From an uncultured Phycisphaerales bacterium (GTDB lineage: Bacteria; Planctomycetota; Phycisphaerae; WQYP01), in assembly GCA_937901265.1 (NCBI GenBank), contig CALCHA010000406.1, forward strand, positions 1-8,147: 8,147 bases of DNA, read 5' to 3'. The notes under the pieces were generated by a model. That model made no database searches. It had not been told where the DNA came from and worked only from the letters and a program-made list of their open reading frames with translations. Of the stretch, positions 1-6,137 are shown piece after piece (position 1 is the stretch's first letter; each line of letters opens with the position of its first letter). The translations under genes were made by a program, and so were the position numbers.

Positions 1-518
1 ACCGGCTCGGTCTGCCCACCCACAGCGAAAACAACGGCATGGGCCAGTCCCCCAACGAAAAGCAGGGTCAGGATGGCAGCCATCCGGACGTTGAGACCAT
101 CCAGCCCGGCAAAGTGGTGGCGGCGGGAGTGAAAATCACCTTCGACTCCGGCAGCACGGAGATCAATGCCGAATCCCTCGCGGCGATCGATGTCATCGTC
201 TCCAAGGTGACCGGCCTCAACAACGTGCTGTTCATCAAGGGGCACGCCTCGATTGATGAGGGGGCCCTGCATCCCGACGACCCCAACGCCATGGACCTCT
301 CCTATCGCCGCGCCCTGGCCGTCGCCGACGAACTGGTGAAGCGCGGCATCGACCGGCGGGTGCTGCGTCCGATGGCCTGCGGCACGTTTGAACCGGTCCT
401 CACCGGCGTCTACGACGTGGTCGGCATGCGCGTCAATCGCCGCGTCGAAGTCTACACCACCGACACCACGATCCGTGACTATGCCCCCGCCCGCACCGTG
501 GAAGCCGGCGGGAAGTGA
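1..518 (+). CDS. OmpA/MotB-family C-terminal domain protein (5' truncated)
   Basis: The reading frame is open from the left edge (first full codon at 3) to the TGA at 516-518, so the N terminus lies outside the window; an ATG at 39 is probably internal. The visible 171 residues begin with a hydrophilic Gly/Gln/Asn-rich linker. An OmpA-type domain follows: a beta-strand ITFDSGS, a helix, the strand-turn LFIKGHAS, the helix LSYRRALAVADEL, and a terminal NRRVEV strand. Such domains bind peptidoglycan and anchor outer-membrane proteins, Pal-type lipoproteins or flagellar stators (MotB) to the wall. The canonical HTD that holds the diaminopimelate-binding Asp reads HAS here, with several extra residues before the conserved Arg. 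Without the N terminus I cannot tell a MotB-like protein (one N-terminal membrane helix) from a Pal- or OmpA-like one. A lipoprotein gene starts 45 nt downstream, with its own promoter candidate. Confidence 0.85.
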   Translation, partial: RLGLPTHSENNGMGQSPNEKQGQDGSHPDVETIQPGKVVAAGVKITFDSGSTEINAESLAAIDVIVSKVTGLNNVLFIKGHASIDEGALHPDDPNAMDLSYRRALAVADELVKRGIDRRVLRPMACGTFEPVLTGVYDVVGMRVNRRVEVYTTDTTIRDYAPARTVEAGGK

Positions 519-550
519 GGGGGCGGCGTGCCCGTTCGCCGGGGCCGCGT

Positions 551-556
551 TATGAT
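551..556 (+). promoter_or_regulatory. -10 element TATGAT for the lipoprotein gene
   Basis: TATGAT matches five of six positions of the bacterial -10 consensus and is followed by GCCC. Initiation 7-8 nt after the hexamer would fall on or next to the A of the ATG at 564. There is no Shine-Dalgarno sequence between hexamer and ATG, so this looks like a leaderless transcript. No convincing -35 hexamer is visible 16-18 nt upstream. Confidence 0.5.
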
Positions 557-563
557 GCCCGGC

Positions 564-1346
564 ATGAAGATCTCCTCCCTCGTCACATCCCTCCTCCTCG
601 TGGCCGCCGTCGCCGGCTGCACCTCCAGCATTCGCCCCCTGCGGCCCATAGAGCATGTGCAGGTGTGGCAGGCGGGGGATGGCACCCTCCATCCGCTGGC
701 CGCGACGCGCCCGGCGGCAACGGCACCCGCCACCATGGCGGCCCTTGAGGGGAGCGCTGCGGCAACCGCCCCGGCCGCGACGCAGATCGCGGACGCTTCC
801 TCCACCACCGAACCCGCCACCCAGCCCGCCGGCCAGATCGTCACCCGCGACATCGACCCCAACCAGACCGCCCGCTTCATCTACAAGGCCAGCTACGACA
901 ACGTCTGGAAGCAGTCGCAGGAACTGCTGCGCCACATGGGCTTCGAGCTGGATCGGCAGGACTACCGCGACGGCGTGATGATCACCCGGTCGTTGCCCAG
1001 TGCCCAGATCGTCGAGCCCTGGAAGCGCCAGCAGGTGAACCTCAAAGACGCCATGGAGAACACGCTCAACGACCAGCGCCGCACCGTGCGCCTGCGCATC
1101 GAGGCCGTGCCCGGCAAGCCGGACTTTTACGAAGTCTCGGTGCAGGTGCTGGTCGATCGGCAATCCAACCCCACCGGCGAAATCGGCGGGCCCATCTTTG
1201 TCGAAGGCTCCGGCTTCGGACGGAACCAGCTGGCCCTGCGGTCAGACTACGTCGCCGCGGCGGGAGATGTCCCACGTTGGGTGCCGATCGGCCACGATGT
1301 GGACATGGAGAAGAAAATTCTCGATCGCCTGTTCCAACGCATCTGA
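564..1346 (+). CDS. Putative exported lipoprotein, function unknown
   Basis: The product has 260 residues from the ATG at 564. Upstream in-frame starts exist (GTG 528, ATG 552 and 555), but they would add an Arg-rich extension and overlap the -10 element; the 564 start gives a textbook lipoprotein signal. That signal is MK, a hydrophobic stretch (residues 6-17), then the lipobox AVAGC with the lipidated Cys at residue 19. Ser follows shortly after the Cys, giving no Asp retention signal, so the outer membrane is the likelier site. Residues about 45-88 form an Ala/Thr/Pro-rich flexible tether. The folded part (about 95-260) contains YDNVWKQSQELLRHMGF, then alternating strands (TVRLRIEAV, FYEVSVQVLV) and an amphipathic C-terminal helix. 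This helix-plus-strand pattern faintly recalls small BamC-type envelope lipoproteins, but I do not recognise the family. The preceding gene encodes a peptidoglycan-binding envelope protein, which is consistent with an envelope role. Confidence 0.85.
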   Translation: MKISSLVTSLLLVAAVAGCTSSIRPLRPIEHVQVWQAGDGTLHPLAATRPAATAPATMAALEGSAAATAPAATQIADASSTTEPATQPAGQIVTRDIDPNQTARFIYKASYDNVWKQSQELLRHMGFELDRQDYRDGVMITRSLPSAQIVEPWKRQQVNLKDAMENTLNDQRRTVRLRIEAVPGKPDFYEVSVQVLVDRQSNPTGEIGGPIFVEGSGFGRNQLALRSDYVAAAGDVPRWVPIGHDVDMEKKILDRLFQRI

Positions 1347-1348
1347 TC

Positions 1349-1365
1349 GCCCCCCGCGGGCGGGC
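1349..1365 (+). terminator. GC hairpin after the lipoprotein gene (weak terminator candidate)
   Basis: Three bases after the stop codon, a C-run followed by GCG and a G-rich run can fold into a stem of about six pairs with one C/C mismatch and a three-base loop. There is no T-tract, so an intrinsic terminator is not established. In such GC-rich DNA a hairpin of this quality can arise by chance. Confidence 0.22.
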
Positions 1366-1452
1366 CGCCGACGATGCGCGTCCGCGACGCACCCGCAGCC
1401 TTGCGCCACCACGACAACTCTGCGGGCCAGACAGACAACCCGTCGCATAGAG

Positions 1453-1479
1453 CGTCACTTCGGTGATGAGGGGCGTCAC
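1453..1479 (+). promoter_or_regulatory. Two mutually exclusive hairpins upstream of the receiver gene
   Basis: CGTCAC (1453-1458), TTCG (1459-1462), GTGATG (1463-1468), AGGGG (1469-1473) and CGTCAC (1474-1479) follow one another without a gap. The central GTGATG can pair with the upstream CGTCAC through a C(UUCG)G tetraloop, or with the downstream identical CGTCAC through an AGGGG loop; each stem is six pairs including one G-T wobble. The two folds exclude each other. At the DNA level the same pattern is a direct repeat with a 21-bp period, which could instead be protein-binding half-sites. It lies 92 nt upstream of the receiver ATG. I could not place a promoter that would show whether it is transcribed. 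A separate palindrome TTTCCGGAAA sits at 1500-1509. Confidence 0.3.
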
Positions 1480-1571
1480 GATGGACCGCGACCATACCGT
1501 TTCCGGAAAAAATTTCGCCGTGTACACCGTTTGCGTAGGGTGCCGCTGGATACGAAATTGGAGACTCCCCC

Positions 1572-1940
1572 ATGGCACGGCAGATTTTGTTGTTGGAAGA
1601 TCAGGACGTCACCCGCCGCAGTCTGGCGAATTTGCTCAAGAGCGAAGGGTACGACGTGTTGGTGGCGCGCAACGCGTTGGAAGCACAAGCCTTGTGCATC
1701 GATGAAGAGCCCGCCGTCGCCATCGTCGATATCGAGCTGCCCGGCCTGCGCGGCGACGAGTGGGCGCTCTACCTCAAAGAGATGAGCCCCGAGACCCGCA
1801 TCATCTTTGTCTCCGGTCGCCCGGGCCTCGCCGGCATGGACCGCTACGGCCCCGACGTCCACTTCCTGCACAAACCCTTCGCCCCCGACCGCCTGCTCGA
1901 ACTGGTGGCGGAATCTGGTGCGGCACCGCTGGCCCTCTGA
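1572..1940 (+). CDS. Single-domain response regulator (CheY-like receiver)
   Basis: This is a 122-residue protein consisting only of a receiver domain. The key residues are present: acidic pair E9-D10, phospho-acceptor D53 in IVDIELPG, switch residue S81 in IIFVSGRP, and K101-P102 in LHKPF. Such proteins take a phosphoryl group from a histidine kinase and act by protein contact (CheY, Spo0F or DivK type) because no output or DNA-binding domain follows. GGAG at 1560-1563 lies 8 nt before the ATG and supports the start. No kinase gene is adjacent, so it is an orphan in this window and its partner is unknown. The 225-nt upstream gap contains the alternative hairpins at 1453-1479 and the palindrome at 1500-1509. 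I saw no clear -35/-10 pair: TTGCGT (1531) and TACGAA (1551) are only 14 nt apart. Confidence 0.95.
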   Translation: MARQILLLEDQDVTRRSLANLLKSEGYDVLVARNALEAQALCIDEEPAVAIVDIELPGLRGDEWALYLKEMSPETRIIFVSGRPGLAGMDRYGPDVHFLHKPFAPDRLLELVAESGAAPLAL

Positions 1941-1980
1941 AGCTTCTTACTGCGCGGTCCCGCCCCTGCCCGCGGCGCGG

Positions 1981-1986
1981 TACAAT
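1981..1986 (+). promoter_or_regulatory. -10 element TACAAT for the DJ-1/PAP2 operon
   Basis: TACAAT differs from TATAAT at one position and is followed by CCCCG. Initiation would fall near 1993, giving a leader of about 20 nt that contains the GGAG ribosome-binding site at 2005-2008. No good -35 hexamer was found at the usual distance. The site lies in the 74-nt gap after the receiver gene, which suggests independent transcription. Confidence 0.5.
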
Positions 1987-2014
1987 CCCCGCCGCCTTGC
2001 ATCCGGAGACCGCC

Positions 2015-2596
2015 ATGGCCGCCAAACGCATTCTCATGATCGTCGGAGACTTCGTCGAAGATTACGAAGTCATGGTTCCCTTTCAGGCCCTGCTGATGGT
2101 CGGGCATGCCGTGCATGCCGTCTGCCCCAACAAGAAGGCCGGCGAGAAAGTGCGCACCGCGATCCATGATTTTGAGGGCGATCAGACCTACTCCGAAAAG
2201 CCCGGCCATAACTTCGCGCTCAACTTTTCCTTCGCCGACGTGCTGCCAGGCGCCTATGACGCGCTCGTCCTGCCGGGCGGGCGGGCCCCGGAATACCTGC
2301 GGCTCGACAAGCAGGTCCTCGACATTGTCCGCCATTTTTCCGATGCCAAAAAGCCCCTCGCGGCGATCTGCCACGGCCTGCAGATTCTCGCGGCGGCGGG
2401 CGTGCTCCCCGGGCGGAGCTGCGCCGCGTATTACGCCTGCGGACCCGAGGTCACCGCTGCCGGGGGCGACTACCGGGAAATCGGCGTGACCGACGCCCAT
2501 GTGGATGGGAACCTGGTGACCGCGGTGGCCTGGCCCGGGCATCCGGCGTGGCTGGCGGCGTTTTTGAAGGTTCTCGGGACGACCATCAGCCTGTGA
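2015..2596 (+). CDS. DJ-1/PfpI family protein, plant DJ-1D-like
   Basis: The product has 193 residues. The start at ATG 2015 is set by GGAG at 2005-2008 and by the family's usual N terminus ([15 protein letters not shown]); the frame is open further upstream but antisense-like. Visible family features are E15 in the first loop, the strand [12 protein letters not shown] (83-95), and the nucleophile elbow AICHG with C119 and H120, the expected Glu-Cys-His reactive site. The motifs [25 protein letters not shown] and GGRAPEYL closely resemble what I remember of Arabidopsis DJ-1D, whose protein carries two such domains; here there is one. Plant DJ-1D has glutathione-independent glyoxalase (methylglyoxal to lactate) activity; related PfpI proteins have been described as proteases, chaperones or deglycases. 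Glyoxalase III-like detoxification is the best inference, unproven. The stop overlaps the start of the PAP2 gene by 4 nt, indicating translational coupling. Confidence 0.93.
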   Translation: MAAKRILMIVGDFVEDYEVMVPFQALLMVGHAVHAVCPNKKAGEKVRTAIHDFEGDQTYSEKPGHNFALNFSFADVLPGAYDALVLPGGRAPEYLRLDKQVLDIVRHFSDAKKPLAAICHGLQILAAAGVLPGRSCAAYYACGPEVTAAGGDYREIGVTDAHVDGNLVTAVAWPGHPAWLAAFLKVLGTTISL

Positions 2597-3291
2597 GCGA
2601 CGTGTCCCGGAAAACTGCGCGGGCGGGGAATCGGGCGGTGCCCCTGGTGATGATCGTCGCCGGCGTCGGCCTGTTCAGCGCTGTCGCCGCGGACCTCCAC
2701 TACGCCGGAGCCCTGGCGCGGCTCGACCAACCCCTTATCCATCAGATGCACGAGCACAACACACCCGCCGGGGTCTGGCTTTTTTCCGGGCTCTCCTACC
2801 TGGGCGACCTGCGCTGCATCGCCCTGGAGACGGCCCTCCTGCTGGCATGGCTCTGGCGCAAGATCGGGCGCCGCGGCTGGCGCTCCGCCGCCATCATCGC
2901 CCTGGGCCTGGCGGGTTCCGCGGTGATCAACCAGACGCTCAAGCAACTGTGGAAAATCCCCCGGCCCGAGGATTGGACCTTTTACGTCTTCGACCCGGGC
3001 TCGGGCTACAGCTTTCCCAGCGGGCACACCATGGGCGCCGGCGTGATGGCGGGGCTGATCGCCCTGGTGTTCATGCACCACCTGCCCGCCCCGCCGCGGA
3101 CCCGCTGGCTGGCCGGCATCGCCGTCGCGGCGCTCACGCTGCTGGTCGGCTTTGCCCTGCTCTACATGGGGGTGCACTGGCTCACCGACATCCTCGGCGG
3201 ATTCGGGGCAACCCTTGCGTGGGTGGGGGTCCTCCGGTGGTTGCTGCCGCCGGCGCGTCCATCGATCACGCCCCTGAAGGCCAATCCCTGA
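2593..3291 (+). CDS. PAP2-type membrane phosphatase, motif 3 altered
   Basis: The GTG at 2593 overlaps the DJ-1 TGA (GTGA), giving 232 residues; the in-frame ATG at 2548 lies deep inside the DJ-1 gene and is unlikely. PAP2 enzymes dephosphorylate lipid phosphates such as undecaprenyl pyrophosphate or phosphatidate at the membrane. Membrane helices are visible at about 16-34, 76-88, 98-116, 148-163, 172-192 and 200-218. Motif 1, KxxxxxxRP, is K117-R124-P125. Motif 2, PSGH, is P142-H145. Motif 3, normally SRxxxxxHxxxD, keeps the nucleophile H195 and D199, but the Ser-Arg pair reads A188-L189. The Arg of motif 3 normally contacts the phosphate, so activity may be changed or lost; no frameshift is seen and the rest of the fold is intact. 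Coupling to the DJ-1 gene implies co-expression, though no functional link is obvious. The substrate cannot be told from sequence. Confidence 0.92.
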   Translation: MSDVSRKTARAGNRAVPLVMIVAGVGLFSAVAADLHYAGALARLDQPLIHQMHEHNTPAGVWLFSGLSYLGDLRCIALETALLLAWLWRKIGRRGWRSAAIIALGLAGSAVINQTLKQLWKIPRPEDWTFYVFDPGSGYSFPSGHTMGAGVMAGLIALVFMHHLPAPPRTRWLAGIAVAALTLLVGFALLYMGVHWLTDILGGFGATLAWVGVLRWLLPPARPSITPLKANP

Positions 3292-3293
3292 GA

Positions 3294-3308
3294 AGCGCGA
3301 TGCGCGCT
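3294..3308. terminator. Perfect hairpin between convergent PAP2 and pyrF genes
   Basis: AGCGCG and CGCGCT form a perfect six-pair stem around a three-base ATG loop, in the 26-nt gap between the PAP2 stop (3291) and the pyrF stop (3318). The position is ideal for a bidirectional terminator. Neither strand has a T-tract, so it may act only as a weak terminator or as a 3'-end stabiliser. Confidence 0.35.
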
Positions 3309-3317
3309 CCCGACCGC

Positions 3318-4259
3318 TCATCCCCGCGCCGCGTGCAGCGCGCTGCGGATCTCCGTGATGGCCGCCCGCGTTGCCGCCTCCACAGCTTTTTCCCACGGCA
3401 AATTGGCGTACCGCGGGTTGAGGTGTGCCTGCAGAATCGCCCGCGAGGAGTTGATGATCGCCCCGCGGCCATCGGCGTTGAAGGCCTTGGCCACGTCGCC
3501 CGCGGAGGCTCCCTGCGCACCGTAGCCGGGCACGAGGAACAAGGTCTGCGGCAGCAACCCGCGCAGGGTGGCGAGCTGCTCGGGGTTGGTGGCCCCCACG
3601 ACCGCCCCGACCGAAGAATAACCGCGCTCCCCGATCAGCGGTGCCCCCCATTTTTCGACGAGCTTGCCGACATGCTGATAGAGCGGCGTGCCATCCTGCA
3701 GCAGAACATCCTGGATTTCCGCCGCACCGGGATTGGACGTGCGCACGAGCACGAACACCCCCTTGCCGTGGGCCTGCGCCGCGCTGATGAAGGGGCCGAC
3801 GGAATCGGAACCCATGTAGGGGGCGACGGTGACCGCGTCGGGGGCGGCATGCTCGGAAAGCGAATCAAAGGGGGGCTCGATCAAGGTGGCGGCGGCGTAA
3901 CGCTCGGAAGTGTTGCCGATGTCGGCACGCTTGGCGTCGTTGATCACCAGCAGCCCGTGCGCGGTAGCTTCCTGCACCAGCGCCTGAAACGCTTCGACGC
4001 CGTAGCTGAAGTAGGGCTCGAAGAACGCGGAATTGATCTTCACCGCCGGGACGAGCGGGGCGACGATTTTGAGCACGCGGGTGGAAAATTCGAGCAGGGC
4101 GTCGACGGCGGCTTCGAGATCGTCGCCGTCGTTGAGCTCCCGGTGCCCGCTGATGGCGCGGGGAAGCCGGTCGTACACCGGGTCGAGGCCGACCACCAGC
4201 GGCGTGTTGCGGGTATCGATGGCGGCGAGCAGACGATCGGCAAAGTTCTCGAGAGGCAC
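3318..4259 (-). CDS. pyrF: Orotidine 5'-phosphate decarboxylase, type 2
   Basis: The enzyme decarboxylates OMP to UMP, the last step of de novo pyrimidine synthesis, in the cytoplasm. The GTG at 4259 is preceded by AAAGGAG at 4271-4265 (5-nt spacing), giving 313 residues; the frame is open 70 codons further upstream, but that extension is not protein-like and crosses the promoter. The (beta/alpha)8 barrel signature is complete: GLDP with D26, VKIN with K74, and NDAKRADIGNT with D108, K110 and D113, the Lys-Asp-Lys-Asp catalytic tetrad. GERGYSSVGAVVGAT and VPGYGAQG form the phosphate-binding loops. Length and motifs fit the longer PyrF type 2 subfamily (TIGR02127-like), not the E. coli type. 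The gene stands alone, convergent with PAP2 and divergent from the secreted protein at 4516. No other pyr genes are in the window. Confidence 0.97.
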   Translation of the reverse strand: MPLENFADRLLAAIDTRNTPLVVGLDPVYDRLPRAISGHRELNDGDDLEAAVDALLEFSTRVLKIVAPLVPAVKINSAFFEPYFSYGVEAFQALVQEATAHGLLVINDAKRADIGNTSERYAAATLIEPPFDSLSEHAAPDAVTVAPYMGSDSVGPFISAAQAHGKGVFVLVRTSNPGAAEIQDVLLQDGTPLYQHVGKLVEKWGAPLIGERGYSSVGAVVGATNPEQLATLRGLLPQTLFLVPGYGAQGASAGDVAKAFNADGRGAIINSSRAILQAHLNPRYANLPWEKAVEAATRAAITEIRSALHAARG

Positions 4260-4264
4260 GGCAA

Positions 4265-4271
4265 CTCCTTT
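4265..4271 (-). promoter_or_regulatory. Ribosome-binding site deciding the pyrF GTG start
   Basis: On the minus strand AAAGGAG is followed by five bases and then GTG at 4259. It is the best Shine-Dalgarno match in the window. It shows that the longer open frame, which runs up to 4469, should not be used as the gene start. Confidence 0.75.
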
Positions 4272-4298
4272 GGGTTCGAGGAAAAGGCGCGGGAGGGC

Positions 4299-4304
4299 AT
4301 CGTA
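4299..4304 (-). promoter_or_regulatory. -10 element TACGAT for pyrF
   Basis: The minus strand reads TACGAT followed by GCCC. Initiation near 4292 would give a leader of about 33 nt containing the ribosome-binding site at 4271-4265. The hexamer is identical to the one ahead of the divergent gene at 4516. No clear -35 is seen; ATGCCA lies 17 nt upstream and matches TTGACA at four of six positions. Confidence 0.5.
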
Positions 4305-4464
4305 GCGGTAATGGCCACACTTGGCATGCGCGCGCGGCGGCGTCGGACGCCCGAGCAAGCCCGATAATGGCTGCAAGCTGGAGAAAACAGGCATTCTGGG
4401 CGACGTGACGAAAAACCAAATTTCCGCTTTTTTCATTTTTGCCGTCGTTTCACGCAGATTTCCA

Positions 4465-4494
4465 TTCACAAACCGACGCCTCCGCCCTTACGAT
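4465..4494 (+). promoter_or_regulatory. Promoter TTCACA-N18-TACGAT for the secreted LamG-like protein
   Basis: TTCACA (4465-4470) matches the -35 consensus at five of six positions, and TACGAT (4489-4494) is the -10, separated by 18 nt and followed by GTCCCG. Initiation near 4501 would leave a leader of about 15 nt holding GGAGG (4507-4511). An unusually A/T-rich patch at about 4408-4442, with a run of six T at 4431-4436, lies just upstream and could serve as an UP-like element. This is the most complete promoter in the window. Confidence 0.55.
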
Positions 4495-4515
4495 GTCCCG
4501 CGAGTTGGAGGCTGC

Positions 4516-6120
4516 ATGCGGCGTTACAGACGGGTGTTGGGAGCGGGGGCCTTGTGGGCGGTCTGCCTGGCGCAGGCGACGCGGCCTGGCGCGCCGGCGG
4601 CACGTCTGCCGGTGCCTTCGACGGTCGCCCAGGCGCAGTCGCTGCAACTCATCCACACGCTTTTCAAAACCGAATACGCCCGCACCACCGCACCCGCCAG
4701 GGACGCGCTCGCACGCACGCTCCTCAGCCAGGGAGCCGCCACCACCGACGATCCCACCGGCCGCTACGTGCTCTTTACCCAGGCGGCGGATCTGGCCAGC
4801 CAGGCGGGCGACGGCGACACCGCGCTGGCCGCGGTCACGGCGCTGGCGGCGAGCTACGAGGTCAACCCGGTGCCGCTCAAGACGCAGGCCCTGATCGCGA
4901 CGGGAAACGCCTGCACAGCCGAAAACGCCGAGAAGGTCGCCGACGCCGCGCTGCTCGTCGCCGCGGAGGCCGCCGCCATCGATGATTTCGCGGCGGTGAC
5001 GCAGCTCACCGCCGTGGCGGAGGCAGCGGGCAACAAGTCCAAGCGCGTCTCCGTGGTCGCCGGCCTGCAACCGCGGGTGGCCGAATACCGGGCGCTCGCG
5101 GCCGAATATGATCGCGCCAAAAAGTCGCTCGAACGCCTCAAACTTTCGCCCGCGGACGCCGACGCACACCTGGTCGTCGGCACGTTTTACGGGCTGCACA
5201 AAGGCGACTGGACCGTCGGGTTGCCCCATCTCGCCCGCGGGTCGGACCGTGAACTCGCCGCGCTGGCGGCCAAGGAACTCGCCACGCCGACCGATGGTTC
5301 CGAGCAGGTCGCCATCGGCGACGCCTGGTGGAGCCTTGCCGCTCAGGAGAGCGGGTTGGCCCACAAGGCGATGGTGGCCCACGCGCAGGAGTGGTATCGC
5401 CGCGCCCAGGCCTCGCTCCGCGGCCTCACGCTGACGCGCATTGACGCCCGCCTCGGCCAGGCGCAGCCGCCCACCGCTGCCCTTGCCGTTCCCGGTCAGG
5501 CATCCGCTCCGGTGACCGGCCAGCCTCTCGCCGCCCCAGCGCTCCTCCCCGCCGCCGCAGGCCTCACCGGCGTTCCCCACGATCTCGGGGCCCTGCTCGA
5601 CGTCGCCCGCGACACGGTCTCGGGCACCTGGCATCCGGTGCCCGGCGGCGGGGTCACCGTTGCGGCCGAGCGCTATGCCGTGCTGCAGTTCCCCTACGTC
5701 CCCCCCGAAGAATATGACCTCACCATCGCCTTTACCCGCACCGCCGGCGACGGCTCGCTGGCCTTTCTGCTGGCATCGCACCGCAAAAGCTTCGGCTTCG
5801 CGCTGGACGTCAAGGGCGAGGCCCGCTTTGAACGCGTGGGCAACAAAATCTCCAGGGACAATCCCACCGCCGTGCCCGTCGTCATCACCAATGGCCGCAA
5901 GTATGTCGTCACCGTCGAAGTGCGCAACGACCACCTGCGGGCGCTGCTCGATGGCGTCCCGGTGACCGAGTGGAAAACAGACTACAAAGACATGGCCCGT
6001 TACGCCCTCTGGAAGGTGGCCGACGATTCGCTCTGCGGAATTGGGGCCAACAGCGCCGCGGTGACGTTCCATGCGATGCAGATCGTGGACGTCAGCGGGA
6101 AGGGCAAGCCCACGCGCTGA
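4516..6120 (+). CDS. Secreted planctomycete protein with LamG-like C-terminal domain
   Basis: The product has 534 residues. The start at ATG 4516 is fixed by GGAGG at 4507-4511 and by a signal peptide (MRRYRR, hydrophobic 7-21, Ala-rich cleavage region about 20-29). Residues about 40-315 form an all-helical region I recognise from many planctomycete proteins: RYVLF at 83, kgDWtvGLphLA around 230-240, GDAWWSLA around 269 and EWYRRA around 292. After an Ala/Pro-rich linker (about 316-355) comes a concanavalin-like beta domain (about 360-525) with the motif VLQFPYVPPEEYDLTIAF, a run of strands, TNGRKYVVTVEV and a terminal FHAMQIVDV strand. Related C-terminal domains (DUF1080/LamG type) bind or process glycans or mediate surface contacts. 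No catalytic residues can be assigned, so the function stays unknown; an extracytoplasmic binding role is inferred. The gene is monocistronic, with its own promoter, and ends 17 nt from a convergent gene. Confidence 0.88.
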   Translation: MRRYRRVLGAGALWAVCLAQATRPGAPAARLPVPSTVAQAQSLQLIHTLFKTEYARTTAPARDALARTLLSQGAATTDDPTGRYVLFTQAADLASQAGDGDTALAAVTALAASYEVNPVPLKTQALIATGNACTAENAEKVADAALLVAAEAAAIDDFAAVTQLTAVAEAAGNKSKRVSVVAGLQPRVAEYRALAAEYDRAKKSLERLKLSPADADAHLVVGTFYGLHKGDWTVGLPHLARGSDRELAALAAKELATPTDGSEQVAIGDAWWSLAAQESGLAHKAMVAHAQEWYRRAQASLRGLTLTRIDARLGQAQPPTAALAVPGQASAPVTGQPLAAPALLPAAAGLTGVPHDLGALLDVARDTVSGTWHPVPGGGVTVAAERYAVLQFPYVPPEEYDLTIAFTRTAGDGSLAFLLASHRKSFGFALDVKGEARFERVGNKISRDNPTAVPVVITNGRKYVVTVEVRNDHLRALLDGVPVTEWKTDYKDMARYALWKVADDSLCGIGANSAAVTFHAMQIVDVSGKGKPTR

Positions 6121-6137
6121 GCGGCGGGCCGGGGAAA

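Noticed and set aside
1531..1556. TTGCGT and TACGAA as a promoter for the receiver gene
   Set aside because: The spacer is only 14 nt, and initiation near 1563 would exclude the ribosome-binding site at 1560-1563 from the transcript.
2470..3651. A 393-codon minus-strand open frame
   Set aside because: It is antisense to PAP2 and the DJ-1 3' end and overlaps pyrF in a different frame. No recognisable protein features.
2847..4367. A 506-codon plus-strand open frame
   Set aside because: It overlaps the PAP2 gene in another frame and runs antisense to pyrF, both of which have clear catalytic motifs. Its composition is low-complexity.
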